Shown here: positions 37,001 through 52,000 of the stretch, in pieces | Numbering within the stretch: position 1 is the stretch's first letter | Layout of the letters: each line of letters begins with the position of its first letter | DNA from: Membranipora membranacea | Lineage: Eukaryota; Bryozoa; Gymnolaemata; Cheilostomatida; Membraniporidae | Direction of reading: 5' to 3' | NCBI GenBank assembly: GCA_914767715.1 | Contig: OU612073.1 | Span: 4,278,001-4,342,000 of the forward strand | Length of the DNA: 64,000 nt | Notes under the pieces: generated by a model | What the model was told of the DNA's origin: nothing | Database searches by the model: none | What the model saw: the letters and a program-made list of their open reading frames with translations, nothing else | Made by a program: the position numbers and the translations under genes

Positions 37001-40000
37001 ATAGTGGTAAAAGTTCACTCTAAGTCTGAGAATCATGAAACTGTGGTCGTCCTATGTCATTGATGCCTTGTGAATAAGCTACGGAAATCAATCTCCAAAA
37101 AAACTCTGCTGATACATTGGAATACCTTATTGCACAAATGTCAGCGCAGTAAATTATAATTTCGTCTCACACACATTGATTGTGATATTTATTTATGTTG
37201 TTGACCGATGTCAGTGACTTGGTATAATGCCTTCATAGTACGATTGTCAGACAGGATTGGTTGAATTCAAGAAATTCTGCAGGCTGGCCAATAATAGAAA
37301 GTGAGATTTGAATTCATATTTTTAACTGTCATTTTATGATCACTTTGCGATTGGATTTTTTATTCACCAGGATGCTCTTTGAACAATCTGATCGGACGTA
37401 AGGGAAGCTTACAGAATTTGGAGGATTATTGGGATGTTGCCACATACTTTGAGATATCAGTTTTAGCTGAAGATTATATTAAAGCTATACAGGCAGCGGA
37501 GTGTATGTTTAAGCTACAGCCTCCTATCTGGTACCTGAAATCTACACTGGGTTAGTGCTGCTGCTTCTCTTGTCTTGTCTTCTCTCGACACAGCGAGAAT
37601 TTTCTCATTCATTGTATGTTTGCATCAGGAGTCATTCTGCAATTGTCAAGTGATGATAACCTAGTAGATGAGTAGTGTATTTATTCAAAGTGACTGCAGG
37701 AAAACCAAACCTTAGAACTGCAACGTATGATTGCTTTCAATAACAGTGACTGTAATTAACCAGGCTTAACTTCCATACAGCAGGTTTCTTTCTACAAATA
37801 CAGAAGTCCTTGGTAACTGGCATGAGTTTTGACACTTTGCAATGGTAACTTTTGACAGGGAACATCAGGTTGATAAACTACTACAGATATGAGAATTCAG
37901 AGCAAGATGAAGATCATGCTATAGAAGTACAGCTGTTTCATTTCTGGATGGACTTCTTTATGGAGGCGATCAAGGATGAAGACACAAGCTGTGTCAGATT
38001 TCCGGTGGGTTGGGATTTTATAATATGTTTTATCCACACCGAGTCGTAGCTCTATACCTGAAATCAAACAAATTGTATGATAACATTCAGTGTTATTGAC
38101 TTGCTTGGTGATTGATTGCCTTCTATTTTTTACTAGTGACATTGCTGTCTCTGAGATTTTAAGCATTACGAGTATAATATTACACTAAGGGTAATATATT
38201 TTGTTACAGGTGCTGGTTTTAGAGCCCACCAAAGTCTACACTCCTAGTTATGTACAGATTAATACTGATGATGAGGTAAGTCAGTGTTCCTATCTCATAT
38301 ATAAAATTTATTTAATCTTATGCTGTATAAACCTAAACCTTTTAATAACGTCATTTGTCACTACAATTTGGAGTTGTCCACTAATTGACCCTTAGGTTCA
38401 ATGAGTACACAACTCCCAGTTTTTGAGTACTATTACATACGTGATTTGTATAAATTGTTTCCTACAGCCTCCTACAATAAAACTATGGCATGTGCAGCAA
38501 GGTAGTAAACAGACACACCAATGGTGCTTTGAGAGACAGCATATTAAAGGTGTATCACTGTATAAACGAGATGCCAGAGCTATATTTCTATACGTGCAGC
38601 AGAATAGTGACGACTTTCATGTGTTCTTTCCTTCTGAGGTGAAGCGTAAAGGGTGAGTTGGGCCATGTTCTCTGTTCCTGCTTTATCCAATGCAGCATCT
38701 TCAAACATGAATATTGAATAAGATTGTTTTAATATTGATGACCAGTCCCTAGTTCCCTACTATGCTGCGATAAGACTTGTAGTGATGTTTTTGCCCAGCG
38801 GCAGCTGCCTCCGTTCTCCCTACATCAGTAAACATATCGCTGCAACTACACCAGGTGGCCGAGCAGATTTAATTTATCATTCATAGGTATAAATTTGAAG
38901 CCTAAAGAGCCGGTATGTGCAGGACCTTTATTATTTGTATCTATTTTAGATTTTACGACTCTGTGTTGAATATGTTTGAGATGGAGAATGACGGTGAAGG
39001 TAACAGACCTGACTTTGCTATGGATACCAATGAGACTTGCTCCATACAGGTAGATATAAACAATAGGGTATGATAATGAGTATCCAGCAATGCTACTCTA
39101 TGGGATGCTTGGTTATATCTGGTCAATGATAACACATATATGATCGACCATATATTCCTATTGACTCAGCAGTGTCATGTTTACAGACAAAAAGAGGTAC
39201 AGGCTTCTAAAATTAAAAATAAAACACAGGAATCATAATAAAAAAACAAAAAATGTGCACAACCACGTTAGTAGATAACCAAGTCTAGATTTCATTGCCA
39301 ATCCAAATATATAAGGGGAGTATTGCTATAAGGAAAGAGAATCAAATTATAGCTTATTATCTCCTCAGCTTTGCTCTGTTGGAGATCATCGAGAGTGTGA
39401 CCAAATGAGAAATGGTGACGCTCTCCCTCTTAATATCTTAATATCTAAATATTGGCTGTGTATGGGGATGGTATGGTATAAAAGGGCTGTGTATGGGGAT
39501 GGTATGGATTACTATAGTTGGGATTAATTGTACAGGATGTGTCATCTTAGCTCCAGACCCGGATTATTTTCAGCTGTACGAAGTTAACTGATGGACGTCA
39601 GAGATTAATATATAATTGTATCAAGTCAAAAACTGTGTACTTAAATCCTTTCCAGTAGATTTAGACATGTGGTTGGTCGCCATTCTTATGCATACTCTCT
39701 CTCAGCTTAGTGTCTTACAAGCTTCATACACCCTACCAGTAATTGAATTTAATCCTGTTGCTTAATACCAGAGACCTACCTGCAAGCCTGGTGTCAATCA
39801 ACGGAATGATAATTAGTCAATGGAATGGTAAACATTGCCTAACCAGCTATTAAAAATTCCTTAGTAAAACCCGTTAATTCTTAGAAACGAAGAATATCAA
39901 TATGAAAAAAAAGTTTAATGGTCTCTATGATAGGCACACAATTTCGTCATAAGTGAATTGATCAACTTTAAAGTGGCAGACAACCACAAAAGTTATATTT

Positions 40001-43000
40001 TGATATTTGATGCGTAATGATGCACTCCTTCAAAATTTGGATGTCATAAATAAATGTTAAATAAGAAAATTTTAATTATTTCAATTACAGACTCTCTTCC
40101 ACCATTTTGTTTCAGTAACTCAAATACCCGTGCTCTCCAAATAAATATATAATTGGGAAAAATTGATGTATAAAAGAATTTTTTTTCTCGAATTGAGGCA
40201 GTTTTCTTTTGTTGTGTCAATCTTAATATATAAACAGTCAACTCAGTTACAAAATCATCTAAAAGAACAATCTTATTCCTTTTAATAACAACAATTCAGC
40301 ATTCTCTTTGAGATTATAACAGCTTCTCCACCTAATTCAGTTTAATGCAGCTATGGGGTGGAGGGGCTACTGACTGCCCTGTGGTGCAGACCCAAAGCTT
40401 ATACTTTGCATATCTATTGTTAAGTATGTTGCCTACTGGTGAAGGTTTATTGTATCTTGATACGTATTTAGTGGTGCCAGTGTTGTCTTCTACTTTAAGT
40501 CAAAAGACAACCGTCTGAGATGTCATCGGCCCCAAAACTTCCTCTTCATAAACTGACAGGTCTTAAGTCATGTTGGGATCGGTGATAGACTCTAGGGAGC
40601 CAAAGAACTGTGACACTCTGTGAAGGTCTTAAGTGGTAGTCGATTATAGTTACAAATAACCATAATTATGGAAAGTAAAATATGGTGAAAGGAAGGCAAA
40701 CAAAAATAGCCACCATATATGCCATGGTTGTTTGAGACACACGTACGCGTGACTCAGCTTTAGTTATTGTGTGGTGTGATTAGAGTTTTATTTTAATCCT
40801 GCATAGCAAGTAGTTGTAGAAGTAGATTAATGTGTGTTCGGATACTACATCCCTGGATTGTAGAATGTGGAAATACCGATATCATAGCGACAGGAAATAT
40901 ATATACTTCCTAATTATACAAGGCTTTATCATAGATAACTGATACAGCTGAGCCCAACAAAATAATTACAGTGGGGAAATAAATAATGCCGTATGGATGT
41001 CAAATCCTGGTGGGCGAGGAGATTTAACATTTAGGGGCTCAACCCAAAATGTCTGATGTGTGGTTTACATTTTTATTTGAATTACAGACTCATATTGAAA
41101 CTAAGACTGGGCATGAATATCATTATATCTCAGAGCAGGCTTTCAGTGAAATAAGGCTATCGTTATCTAACTTGTTATTTAGGCTGATAAAGAGAGAGAG
41201 AGAGAGAGAGAGAGAGAGTTGATACTGCTGGCAGTAGGCCCAAACCTGTATCCCCTTGTTTGTATAGTCTGTATTTATAATCAGTATTATTATTTGCAGT
41301 ATGAGTATGATTTGGATGATAAGGGCAATAGAATAATACTGGGTAAAGGAAGTTATGGTGTGGTGGTCGCTGCCAGAGATACGAATACTCATCTCAAGAT
41401 CGCTGTCAAAGAAATCCCCGAAACCACCATAGAGTAAGTATTAAGAAATGTGTCTGGACGGGACGGGAGGCTGGAAAAGTTTTAAACAAAAAAAAAGAGA
41501 TAAATTTAGATGGAATTCCGTTTTCATTATTTAAATAGTGACATCTGCTCCTCCATTAATACATGATCACCAGGATGTGACACCATATATGGACACGTTT
41601 GTGGTAGCCTGTTCCAAATAGCTGATAACTCAGCATGGTGTGTCGGGATATGGTGTTCAATGAACTCACCCAGTTTAAATAACTAATTATATAGCTTTAT
41701 AGATCTTTGGTCAATCTAAAGCATAGCAGTCTGACGTATTCAAATAACACTTTCTTACTCCGGATGGCAGTCAGATAATAAACTAACAACGCCCTAAAAC
41801 TTGTTGCTTTGTTATTTATTGACATATTTTAGTGATGTACAGCCCCTACAGGAGGAAATACGCTTACACGCAAACCTCAGTCACAGAAATATCGTCAGAT
41901 ATATGGGATCAATAGTGGATGGTGGATACCTCAAAATCTTTATGGAACAAGTATGATCTTTATCCATTCAAACTAAATATCTAGAGCATAGATGACATCA
42001 CATTGGGCTAGGTGATAGGGGCGTAACGTATAACTGGCCCCATAAGCTATAACTCAATCAGTGGCAATCTTCCTCTAGTGGTCACATGTGCTGCCAATCT
42101 AATATCAAAAATATTCAAACTATGTACTGAATAATGTTCAATAAATACTTCCAAATTTAAATAATCTAGTAATGCAGCTATTTGGTTATGTACTACATGC
42201 TCTGTTCATACGAGGTACTCAGGGTAGATTTCTCATGTCATGGTAGGACAGAGTTTCTGTAACACTAATCGTGTTTGATGTGTTTGATGTAACACTTATT
42301 CTGTGTGTTTGATGTAACACTTATTCTGTGTGTTTGATGTATATTTATTAGGTACCAGGAGGAAGTTTAACCCAACTACTCAGGAATAAGTGGGGTCCTC
42401 TCAAAGATAATGAGCAGTCTATGGTTATGTATACTAAACAGATACTAGATGGTCTCAAATACCTGGTAAGCTTAGTCAGCAATCAACTGCTGACTATGAA
42501 TTAAAGTGCTGACTATGAATTAAAGTGCTGAGTAAATAGATATAATCTAATGTGTGATTATAAATCACAAAGGACTTCTCAGTGACCAGTTGTGATGACT
42601 TGTGATGCTGTTCTGGTGTGCCTGGCGGTCATTCTTTTGATAAAATTCGTGCAGAGAAACATCTCAAAGCAACCATAGATGTCCTGATTTCTATCCAGTA
42701 TAATGACACCATATGGAAACACTGGTGTAACCTCAATGTTCATACATGTTAAAAAAAACCCACAGCAACATTTGTGTATAAAACTCTGAAACTATAAAGC
42801 AAAACATTTATCAAAAGTCAATTATCTAAGATTATTATCTCGAGATATAATCTCAACTGAGACCACACACATATTAGCTGACACCTGCGTGACGTTATAA
42901 AGCTGCAAGCTATCAAATAAACATAAAGCCTGAGCTTGTTATTTTGCTTTTATGAGAGACTTGATCAACTAAAAATAAAGCCTTGGTCTTGAAGGAAAAT

Positions 43001-46000
43001 ACAAAAAACGTTATAGTAATAAACAAGTGACAACCTGATGTGGGCCATATCTCTGGACTGACTTTCAGCTGATAGTTGTTCATGTTTGTTCATTACTGAG
43101 AAATAGGATTTAAATGTTGTAGCACTTCATAAAATAACCTCGCTCCAGATTTTTGCCGTTGCTACATTCCATTTCCTCTCAACAACCAATCATCAAGCTC
43201 CTTGTATTCTTCCCTCAACTGAAATGTTTCCCTTCACTAATAGAAAATAGTTTATCAATCATTTTTGTATGATCACATTAGGCTTTATGTGCAATAAAGC
43301 CTGGAGACTGTGCTGGCACCTGGCCACTTTAATCACTTAGATATAATACATAGATAGAATCAGCCAGCTATGTGGTGAGCTAAGTAAGGTCTGTGTGGGT
43401 GTTATGGGCAGATCTCCACTAGACGATAGGATCGGTTAGTAAGCAGAGCTTCCTGCTGCCGTATATCACACATGTGTCTATGGTTATTGAATATATAGTT
43501 TAAATAATATTATTGTTGCAGCTCTGAATATGTATATTTTTCTTGAACGGTATCTACAGGCGGGTTGGACCCAATCCATACAGGCCACTCAAAGTGCCGC
43601 ACTCTACTAATTGTTTACACCATGCATTTTAGCCTGAAACTCATCAGAAGAAAATGTTTTCCTCTAGTGTTACTCGACTATATGTTCCGTTTTCAGCTCC
43701 TCTACCAATACTTTATTATCATCATGTGTTTAGATTGCTGTGCTTTTTGTTTCTGACAGCATGATAACCAGATTGTACACAGAGATATAAAGGGCGACAA
43801 TGTGCTAGTCAATACTTACAATGGTGTGGTCAAAATATCAGATTTCGGTACCTCCAAAAGACTGTCTGGTCTGAAAAATAAACTAAGTACATTTGCAGGT
43901 AAGTGTGGGTAAGAAGTACTATCCTAATTCCATTTTCTTGCCAGTCATCCTGCAGCTTATTCTTGAAAAAGCTCTCAAAGTCTGTATGTATGTATGTATG
44001 TATGTATGAGCCATATGGTTAGCTCACACAGTTACAGCGCTACTAGTGTGGCTTCAGACTCTCTAATAACATGATCACTCTGGGTGTTCTGTGACAGTAT
44101 AGATCTCTACTTGTATAAGAATAATACACTATAACCTTAACCTACAGTGTGTTTGGCTTGTTGTACTTGACAGGTACCCCACAGTACATGGCACCTGAGG
44201 TGATAACTAAAGGTCAGAGAGGTTATGGAGCACCTGCTGATATCTGGTCTCTTGGCTGTACTGTAGTGGAGATGGCCACCGGTCAGCCTCCATTTGTAGA
44301 GGTCAGTAGCTGTATTGTATGGATAGTTTTCTTAGCCATCGATGCCCTTAGATCTACGCAATTTGATTTATTTGACTGCATTGTGAGTTAAACTACAATG
44401 AGATGCGGATTACCAGGCCAGTCCTGACCAGATCCGCCCGAATCAGACATAAAAAGGCCTCTTGTCTCCCATGATAAAACTTATAAATTTGCACAAATTT
44501 ATTTGAAATTGGTTTTCATCTGCAATTTACAATTGCAAAAATGCTGTTCTGTGTATATTTTTGCCAGCATGTCAATGAGTATTAAAAACCTTAGATTGAA
44601 GCATCTAGGGGTACCTGCATAACAATAAAAGCTTGACAACCCCTATCATTTGGTAATGATGGGAAGTTTTGTTAGCCCAGGGGACTAAATAGAAACCCCT
44701 TGCCTGACTGTCAGATTTGAATTAACTGGGCATATGCTGGGTATAGTTTGTTACATAACACCGAGTGTAGTTTCAGCTTTGTTTCCTGTGTGAACGACAC
44801 ATACAAGATGGTTAAAATCAGTGGAACAATTTTTGAAAACAAGTAGCTGTGTCATGGCAAAGATATTGAATGCTATAATAACTCGAACAGCTGCTGCTAT
44901 TCCCTCTGTACTACTTTTATTACTTTCTTGAGAGATATTTCAGTATTAAACAGAAGTTTTGTGGTGATGATGATGATGATGAGGATAAAAGAATTGCGTA
45001 GGGGGGTTCTAAAATGTTTCCTTATGCTAGCCTATAAATAACTTTATAATAATATAAGATACCCTGAACAGTGAGTGTGCTTAGTCATACCCGACAGTCA
45101 AACTTGTCAGTTGGCTCAGACAATAATACTCATATCCTTTCTTGAATAGAAATCCAGATATCTTAAAAAATGCAGACAGGTTTCTGTAGAAGACACAAAA
45201 TGATTACAGTTCATTTGACATTTTATGTGTTGAAATCTCCTATCACAATTATCTTTCCGATCTAACCCATTTTAAACTACTTCATCTTGATTGAAATGTG
45301 CAATTAGTGGAATAATTGAAACATATTAGAAACAAATTTTCCTATCTCAATTTAATCGAAACCATTTTGTCATCATTAAATTATAAAATATGACCAAATC
45401 AGGTTTTTATGACTTATCAAGCTCATTGATTGACTTAGGAATAGCTACCCTTTTTTAACTTTGCATAAATTTGTTACCAGGTCTATTGGTATATCAATCA
45501 TCATATATTAGACAAGTGCAGTAAGAGCAACCTCTTGGTATACAAAAATGTTAACAAAATGCAAAATAAACAGGAGCCAGGACCTTCCTTCCTCTGTGAT
45601 AACAAAGTCAGAGAATTATCTGAGCTATCATTCTCATTTATGGTGAGGTATTAATTAATCAGAAGATATCAACACAGAATCTTTATCCAAGCCCTGCCAG
45701 TTATTCAGATAGCTACTTTCCCCTAATATAATATTAGGATGATAAAACTGAATCGAGGTCAACCTCTCACTAGCTAGTTATCCATCATGTCGACTATAGC
45801 ACCTAACGTTTTTTAATAGCGATACCAATGTGATGTAATGTGATGGCTATGCTAATTTGGTCAAATATTTCAATTTTTAACTGACAACTCTGAAGAAGAG
45901 CGAACATTTTGGCTGATGTTCAAGTAATCTTTGCGCTGCGGTGGTATTTTTGAATTTCAACCTGCCAAAAATTCAGGTTATTAAATTCGTCCTTTTCAGA

Positions 46001-49000
46001 AGTAAATCATCCAACAGTTTTAGTTTTCATGCTTCAAAAACTATAATGGTTAGATTATTCCATTTAGCCTTGTTTGGTGAATTTCCTTTGTGGTTTCTAC
46101 CTCAGCATTTCAGACTGAGACAGGTAGATTATTTCTGATGTGGTCATATTGATTTACTAAGTTAGAATAAGGATAGAGAAGAGAAGAGAAGAGAAGAGAA
46201 GAGAAATATACCTTTTGATGCTTCTTTAGATCTGTAAATGTGGCTCCGGCAGTACTAAAGGTTACCTGTACCATTAAATAAGCACTGAGTTTGATTGTAT
46301 CTACTTGATGGCGGAAATATTATGTGAACTTGTGATGTTACTGGTTAGTTTGATTTTGTAAGCCTGGAGTTGACATTTGACCTAGAGATTTCATATTTAC
46401 CTGTTGATCCTTGTTCATCTACCTTTCAATTATATGAAATACAAGCAAGTAAAAAGCTTGTCTCTATCGGCACAGCCATTTTGAGTTAGTAGATGGTTTT
46501 TTTCTGTCCTTATGACTGGTGATTTAGCTACTTTTACTGTTTATCAGGCCGGATAACAAACAGTGGGTAAATCTGCGCTCGCTCATGTGTCTACTCTACT
46601 ATATGTGTATTGTGTATCTTGTAACTAGCCTTCAGATAATATATCGGTGGCTGATAAGACTCTGTACCAATCTTTACGTTGTGTTTTAGTTGGAGCCGCC
46701 AGCAGCTCTGTTCAAAGTTGGGATGTTTAACTCTCACCCAGAGATACCGGAAAGTTTATCAGAAGTGGCTAAAGACTTTATACTCAAGTAGGTTACCCTG
46801 ACTCCACTCTGCTGGTACAAGTTGTTGTTACCAATGACCATAAGTAAATATAATCTTTGTTGTTACCACTGTCATGTGTTATAAATAGTATTAGACTATG
46901 CAACATTTTATAGGCATTCTATTTTAATTTAAATCCTGTCCAGTTATAAGAGGAACTGCAAGGCGGAACTTAATTTATCCGCTCATCTGTTAATTGAGGT
47001 AATGATCTGATATTCTTCATTCTCCCGTTCACACCAGTCATGCAGTATTCTCATTTATCCACAATTTATTTCCACTTTTAATATCCTGTTGTCTCTCAAT
47101 ATACCAAATTAATTTTGTCTGTAAAAATTGGCCGCTGTAAAATTTGGATCCAGTTCTGACAGGCCATAAACTGTCATGTGACTGTGGACAGAGGGAGAAT
47201 AGGTGAATCAGAAATAGATATATGCAGGGATCATAGAATAAATCTGAAAGAATTTTACTTCAAGAGTCGTCAAAACTTCTACTGGACTATTTACCATATT
47301 GCTGTGTAGGATGCTAAAATTTCAGCGGTAACTCAAGAGAGAAATGTTTTGACATGTGATACGAGAGATGGAATGCGGCGGCTGCGGCGAGGCGTCCTTC
47401 TCTCTGTTATTTAAAGTAACGGGCCTGTGTAGTATCTCTTGTGCTTGAGTAAGATGGATGAATTGTTTCACCAGCTGTGCTGATAGAACTGGCACTTTTA
47501 TCAGATAAATTAAGATTTATGGAGATAATGTTTCTTCTTAATCTGCTATTGACTGGTGTGCCTGGTGGTGGAGGTTATTATGGTGAGAATGTTTTGAATA
47601 TTATATAATCTTAAAATGAGGGGAAGATCTTATTCAAATCAGTCTTCAGTGAGAACCTAAAAGTTAATTTATTTTATATATAAGTACACTTAGATGGTAA
47701 GGTGCCAAGGTTACATACTTCTCATTGCTCTTAACCTGACAGTACTTGTTAGCAGATTACAAAAATTATGATTGGTGAGTCAGAAATCATCTGATATTCC
47801 ACCACTGAAATTTATAAATGAATTTGCAAACAAAATGAAATATGCTCAAGAAAATAATAAATGTTTTGCACGTTTCTGTTGTAGATGTTTTGAACCGGAC
47901 CCAAATCAGCGACTTACTGCAGCCCAACTTTTGGAGAATCCGTTCGTGTAAGTTTAAGTGTAACACACTATGTCAAACATGGCGGTATTTTTGTAATCAA
48001 AAACTTGTATGTTGGCCAATCACAAAGAAACAGCAAAGCCACAATTTAGGCAGCGTATATATTGACCGCGCTGGTGGTGCCCGAGATATGCGTTATGAAT
48101 ACTGCGACAGCTGTGGCAGGAAGTGGAAGGGCACACCCTCAACACCCATTCTATAAATTACTGCCAATAAAAAAATCATTGTAATGTTGGTATGTGCCTT
48201 TCCACCTCATAATGGTAATTTCATGATGAATGCCAAATTATGATCTCTAGCTCTGGTATCCATACTCTGGTATCCATACTCTGGTATCCATACCTGTCTG
48301 ATCTCTGTGATAGCCAGTTATTTTTATCCTTTCCGTATAATGCTTAATTTCCATAAACAGGCCTCTTGGATTGTCTCAGTTTTATGACAACATCTGTGGG
48401 CTGGAGACACCCTTTGTTTGAATCAGCCAGCCACTGAATAAGTTGATGCAAGGGTGACTATCTTTTGGCATGGTCTACAAACACTTTGCATTTCAATTTC
48501 CAATCCATCAATCCAAAAATAGTAATAAATCACTGACTTGATGTCTTTGGCATAGCACATCTCTGTTAGTAATGGGCCTGGTTATGGCTACTTAAAGGCC
48601 ATTAATGTAGATAATTGCCAGAAGATGATACATTTTCAAATTTAGTTTTATGTCATTATTGTAACATTGCTACTTCAAAAATGCTGATTTTGTTCTCCTC
48701 TCATAAAAATGAATACTGCAGAGGTTCAAGACAGGGTTCCTGACAGTATATGACTTGTGACGGGGGGGGGGGGGGGGGGGGGGGTGCGTGACTAACCGAT
48801 GACCTCAGTGACTTGACCTCCTTGACTTGACCTTCAGTACTTGACCTTGCTCATATCAAGAAAAGTCTGCTCAGAATATATGAATGTCTCAGCTGGTCAT
48901 CACAATAGACTGCTAGTCATGAGAATGGGGAAAATAATAGTGTCAGAAAGGAGCCTTCAGCTAATGCAGACCTCTCTAAGGCTGTAGTTATGTGTGGCAT

Positions 49001-52000
49001 CCAGCTAATCATTGTAGTTATCTGTAGATATTGACGTAGAGGCCTATCGCTCAATGCGCTGTGTCATTAATGTCTGTAGCAGATCCTTATCATATCAAGG
49101 ATTGTCCTCCTCGCCACTTCTCTCCTCACGTACATTGTTGTTTGACTTGCACATAGTAGATTGGTTCTGTGATATAATAATTGCTGGTGTATCAAATTAA
49201 TGACCGCCTTTGTAACTTCCAGTGTACGCTTCCTTGATGCCTGGATATCCTACAGCCAATCTGCAGCTGAAGAATTTCATCCCCCTTTAGTTATAGGGTC
49301 AGAATTACATGGCTTATTAAACATGGAGGCGATGCAGCAACTTGGTCATCTATATTGCATACACACAGATTGTATTGGACACAGATCTCTATGTCTGTGT
49401 CTGTCTATCTGTGTGTGTTCCTATTGGGAGGTCTGGTTTGGTGAGGGCTTCATACTTATCATTATCAACTCATCATACATCTTGTGCTTCCTTGTATCCT
49501 GCTTGGATCCATTCTTTTATTTCCTCTTGGCAATTTAATGAGCATCATATAGACAGCTCAATGTTCAGCCTACATCACTAGTCTGATGCCCATGCCTAAC
49601 AACACAGACAGTGTGATGGTATAAAACTATCTGCTCTAAACTCATGCCAACGCTCAATCTCAGAGTCATGTGTTTGTGGTTTGGTGTTGTTAGTGACATA
49701 TTTTGTGTGCAGAATTGGAGTATTCCCTGGATTTATGTCAATTGTTGATAAAAGAAAAGCAGAATAGCAGAAGGAAGGCTCGCCATTTTGCACAGGCTTT
49801 GAATAGAGAACAATTTAATCAGCTTCCTTACTTGGTGTAGACTCCCTACTCATCTCACCCCCAATCTATCTAAACTATAATCAAGCTAACATTTACACAT
49901 CTAGGGTAGTAGAACTACTAGTTTAGATATGAGGTTTTAACTGATATCTTCTATCACCTGCATATCTTTTTATCTGCTGATCAGTATCGCAGCTTCATAC
50001 TCTTGGCTTTAGATTGTCAGACATTTATGTTTATGCGATTCTACCCCTGGCTCCGAGATTGGAAAGATCTGCATGGGTAGACTCTGCATGGGTAGACTCT
50101 GTATGGTTAGACCCTGTATGGTTAGACTCTGTTTGGTTAGACCCTGTATGGTTAGACCCTGTATGGTTAGACTCTGTATGGTTAGACCCTGTATGGTTAG
50201 ACCCTGTATGGTTAAACTCTGTATGGTTAGACCCTGTATGGTTAGACTCTGTATGGTTAGACTCTGTTTGGGTAGACCCTGTATGGTTAGACCCTGTATG
50301 GTTAGACTCTGTATGGTTAGACTCTGTTTGGGTGTACCTACTTGACACAGCATTTTGCTGTCATATCCCGTAGTGGACACTCATCACCGCTTGGAGCTGG
50401 ATTTGAGATCAGTTAAATGTCACTGTCATGCAGTGCAGTTATCTCTGCTCATTCAGTTCACAAAAAAAAACATGCACCTAGGCATTGAAAAATTTGTGTG
50501 GCGGGCAAAAAATTAATAAAAAGAGAAAATTTAGGTGTCAGCTATTTGAGGGGTGACAGTTGGCAGGTTTGGTTCCTGAATCACCTGTCTTAGCATATCA
50601 GCTGGAACTACTAAGCTTGGCGTGCTGATCATCTGCTCCATATAGCCCTGTAACCCAGATCATGAGTTCGCTTGTACCTAATTTCCAAAGCTTATGAAAT
50701 GAACAAATGATATTCTGGAGGAAAAATTTGGCTTTTGGGCTTGTGATTTATGTGAACATTTCTCTTATAATCCAAAAGTTTTTCCTATCCTACATTTCTT
50801 CTCCTGCAAAAAATGAGTTAATTAGGTGGTAACACCAGGAGATACTGTAATTAACATTGTTTGGTCTTGGTTTTTCCTAATGCTTTTTTCGGTAGGCTGC
50901 TTTAGGACAGAATAGTTTTTCTCTGTCACCAGGCTGAAAATTAGTACTATAATAGGCAGAGCTATGATCTTTTACTGAATGCCAACATTCTATAGAGTTA
51001 CATCCTAACAAAAAGAATGTTGAGGTCATCTTTCCAGCATCTAAGAATGTTCATCTTTATAAACATCAAACATAATCCTATAATCCATGCCATCAGCGCT
51101 ACACCACTACATCTGTTGACTAGAGCGCACCTGTGCTATCTTTAGATATCAAGTGAGCTTGATAAGTTTCCACCTGAGAGCAGTTTTTTATTGCTTTCAA
51201 CTTCTTGACCTGCGGAAAAGATCAGATTATATTGCCAGCTTCACAAATCGCTGCTTTATGACTGAGAGTGTATAGGCTCAGCTGCCAGGCAGCTGTATTA
51301 AGTCAAACTTCAGCCTAATGCTCTCTAGTATGTCAAAGAGTGAGAAATACTGAGATTAAATCAGCTCTCTTCGCTTTTTTTGCAGCTTAGCTGTAAATCC
51401 TTAAGTTGGAGTTTTCCAGGCTTGAGTTGGGAACAGAGGGTTGTTGTTGATGTGCCAGGCATTGACGTAAAAAAGTCAAAATCAACTCCCATTTTCTTTC
51501 ATTTATACCATCAAGATATGAATTGGCTCATTAGTTTAAGTGTTGAGGTATTCTCGCTGATAATGTGGGCCATTGAGATTTACCTTTGGTATTACATACC
51601 TGGATTTCAAGGGTTCCTTGTTTGATCTATGATCTTAAACAAGATAATGAATTTTTGAAATGATCGCATTTGTCCTGTGAGTTGATAACACATTACAAGC
51701 ACTGTGGGACACTGCTGACAGGAGCACCCTGCCTGCAGTGATTCAGGAATTTTCTGGGGCTAAAACTTCGCACAAACACATTTGATAAATTTTTGCCACA
51801 AGTTTCAATTTTCTCAGTATCGTCAAGAGATGTTCAATATTAGCTATCGCATTGTGCAGACTGCTCTGAATATTACTGAGTCTGGCTTTTGAATTTTGTC
51901 ATTGTTGTTGTTGTTCCTGGTATGGATAGTGGATACCACATAAATCTGTGGGGGGGGGGGGTACTGTAGCCCAGACCATGTGTACAGGTGCTCCTCTCGT

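Larger units (their letters stand above)
41300..47947 (+). other. MAP3K5: Kinase-domain exons (14-20) of the ASK1-like gene
   Basis: Seven exons encode a complete serine/threonine kinase domain. The glycine loop is GKGSYGVV (from residue about 624), and the ATP-binding lysine is in AVKEIPE (about 646). The catalytic loop is VHRDIKGDN (HRD at 738-740), the metal-binding motif is SDFGTSKR (DFG at 759-761), and the substrate loop is GTPQYMAPE. All catalytic residues are present, so the enzyme should be active. In the activation segment the Thr before Phe in STFAGTPQY (about 775) lines up with the ASK1 activating Thr. The Thr two positions later in ASK1 is Ala here. Confidence 0.95.

Noticed and set aside
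49200..49538. 112-codon open frame in kinase intron 20
   Set aside because: No domain or similarity; overlaps another frame in the same low-complexity sequence.
50009..50380. Four overlapping open frames of 90-123 codons on both strands
   Set aside because: They are produced by the stop-free 15-bp tandem repeat.
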